The notes below the pieces were generated by a model. That model worked only from the letters and a program-made list of their open reading frames with translations. It was not told where the DNA came from and searched no databases. The position numbers and the translations under genes are program-made. DNA of 64,000 nucleotides from Flavobacterium sp. (GTDB lineage: Bacteria > Bacteroidota > Bacteroidia > Flavobacteriales > Flavobacteriaceae): the NCBI GenBank assembly GCA_014379405.1, contig JACMLU010000010.1, positions 186,001 through 250,000 of the forward strand. Reading direction: 5' to 3'. Below, piece after piece: positions 63,426-64,000 of the stretch; position 1 is the first letter of the stretch, and every line of letters starts with the position of its first letter.

Positions 63426-64000
63426 ATGAAAAAAAAATTACTTAGTCAAAGAATTTTATCAGGTCTTGGCTTGATAATATTGTGTTCCAATATTAGTTTT
63501 GGACAACAAGTTATAGGTGAGTTTGCTGTTATGGATGGCGGATTCGAAGGTCAAACTGCTGGAAATGTTACTGCTACAGCCGCAAGTACAAGTGCTTGGA
63601 CATTTAGCACCCCTAGTTCGGCCACAAAAGAAATTATTGACAATTCATCCCAATCACGTTCAGGAAACAAATATTTCTCCTTTACATCAACTGGAACTTC
63701 AAGAATGCAATCTCCGTTATCAAATCTTGCTATTAACACTAAATATACTGTACAGTATTATTTTAAAGCTGCATCAGATCCTACAAATAAATTAACTGGT
63801 GCTGTTTATCCCGGAGCTATTGCAGCCGATGTGGCTCCGCCAGCTGTATGGGTAAATGGTACAAGTTGGTATAAAGCTTATGCCACAGTAACAACGAACG
63901 GCACTGGAACAGCAGCTACAGCTTTTGCAGCAGTTAGATATGGTACTTCTACTTATTTAGGTGTTTTGAATGTAGATGATTTTGTTGTTTATGCAGGAGA
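63426..64000 (+). CDS. Secreted protein with a carbohydrate-binding-like domain (5' part)
   Basis: The gene runs off the right edge; 191 residues are visible. ATG 63426 opens MKKKLLSQRILSGLGLIILC, a signal peptide ending about FGQ. The mature part (VIGEFAVMDGGFEGQTAGN, then NTKYTVQYYFKAAS and LGVLNVDDFVVYAG) has the strand pattern of a jelly-roll carbohydrate-binding module in which each unit ends DDFxVY. It is Ala/Thr/Ser-rich and likely to be a large cell-surface or secreted protein, perhaps with a type IX secretion tail, which is outside the window. It belongs to the PUL by position and by the operator-like motif upstream. Confidence 0.75.
   Translation, partial: MKKKLLSQRILSGLGLIILCSNISFGQQVIGEFAVMDGGFEGQTAGNVTATAASTSAWTFSTPSSATKEIIDNSSQSRSGNKYFSFTSTGTSRMQSPLSNLAINTKYTVQYYFKAASDPTNKLTGAVYPGAIAADVAPPAVWVNGTSWYKAYATVTTNGTGTAATAFAAVRYGTSTYLGVLNVDDFVVYAG

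Overview
The window is AT-rich chromosomal DNA from a member of the Bacteroidota, most likely Flavobacterium or a close relative. The evidence is SusC/SusD pairs, a hybrid two-component regulator, TAnnTTTG promoter elements, short dispersed flavobacterial-type repeats, and protein families typical of Flavobacteriaceae. No rRNA, tRNA, CRISPR array, transposase or integrase was seen.

Bases 1-8900 form a light and stress block. It holds the end of a lycopene-cyclase-domain gene, an SRPBCC protein, a CPD photolyase with an intact tryptophan triad, and a tight minus-strand cluster: a TetR-fold protein, an AarF/ABC1 kinase, a TIGR03643 protein, an SDR without its catalytic Tyr, GTP cyclohydrolase I, and an SDR-DUF2867 fusion. 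A TIGR01777 epimerase and a YceI protein follow. Bases 9400-16900 are an L-rhamnose catabolic operon: kinase, a two-domain class II aldolase, lactaldehyde reductase, isomerase, RhaT transporter and an AraC-type regulator. Bases 16900-21700 are housekeeping and hypothetical genes (RmuC, Pr6Pr, pseudouridine synthase, TrmL, a lipoprotein).

Bases 21800-28050 are a vitamin B12 uptake locus. btuFCD lies on the minus strand and is interrupted by a GxxExxY gene set among four copies of a dispersed repeat. btuB is divergent and sits behind a cobalamin riboswitch whose peripheral loops carry repeat-like expansions. Bases 28100-31700 hold a frameshifted amidase, an S41 protease, a DUF4252 pair and a small TPR-like protein.

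Bases 32000-64000 are a large polysaccharide utilisation locus (PUL), probably for a beta-linked glucan. It encodes SusC/SusD, two tandem lipoproteins of an unassigned clan GH-A family, an HTCS regulator, three GH3, one GH5, one GH2, a Gfo/Idh/MocA-AKR-GlcG redox trio, a PQQ-dependent aldose dehydrogenase with its own cytochrome c, a TonB receptor resembling the PQQ receptor PqqU/YncD, and the start of a secreted protein. A CCCCT-containing motif, often doubled at 22-23 bp spacing, recurs in four PUL intergenic regions in one orientation and is a good candidate for the HTCS operator. The proposed scheme is: surface enzymes cut the glycan, SusCD imports oligosaccharides, GH3 enzymes release monosaccharide, and part of the sugar is oxidised in the envelope with scavenged PQQ.
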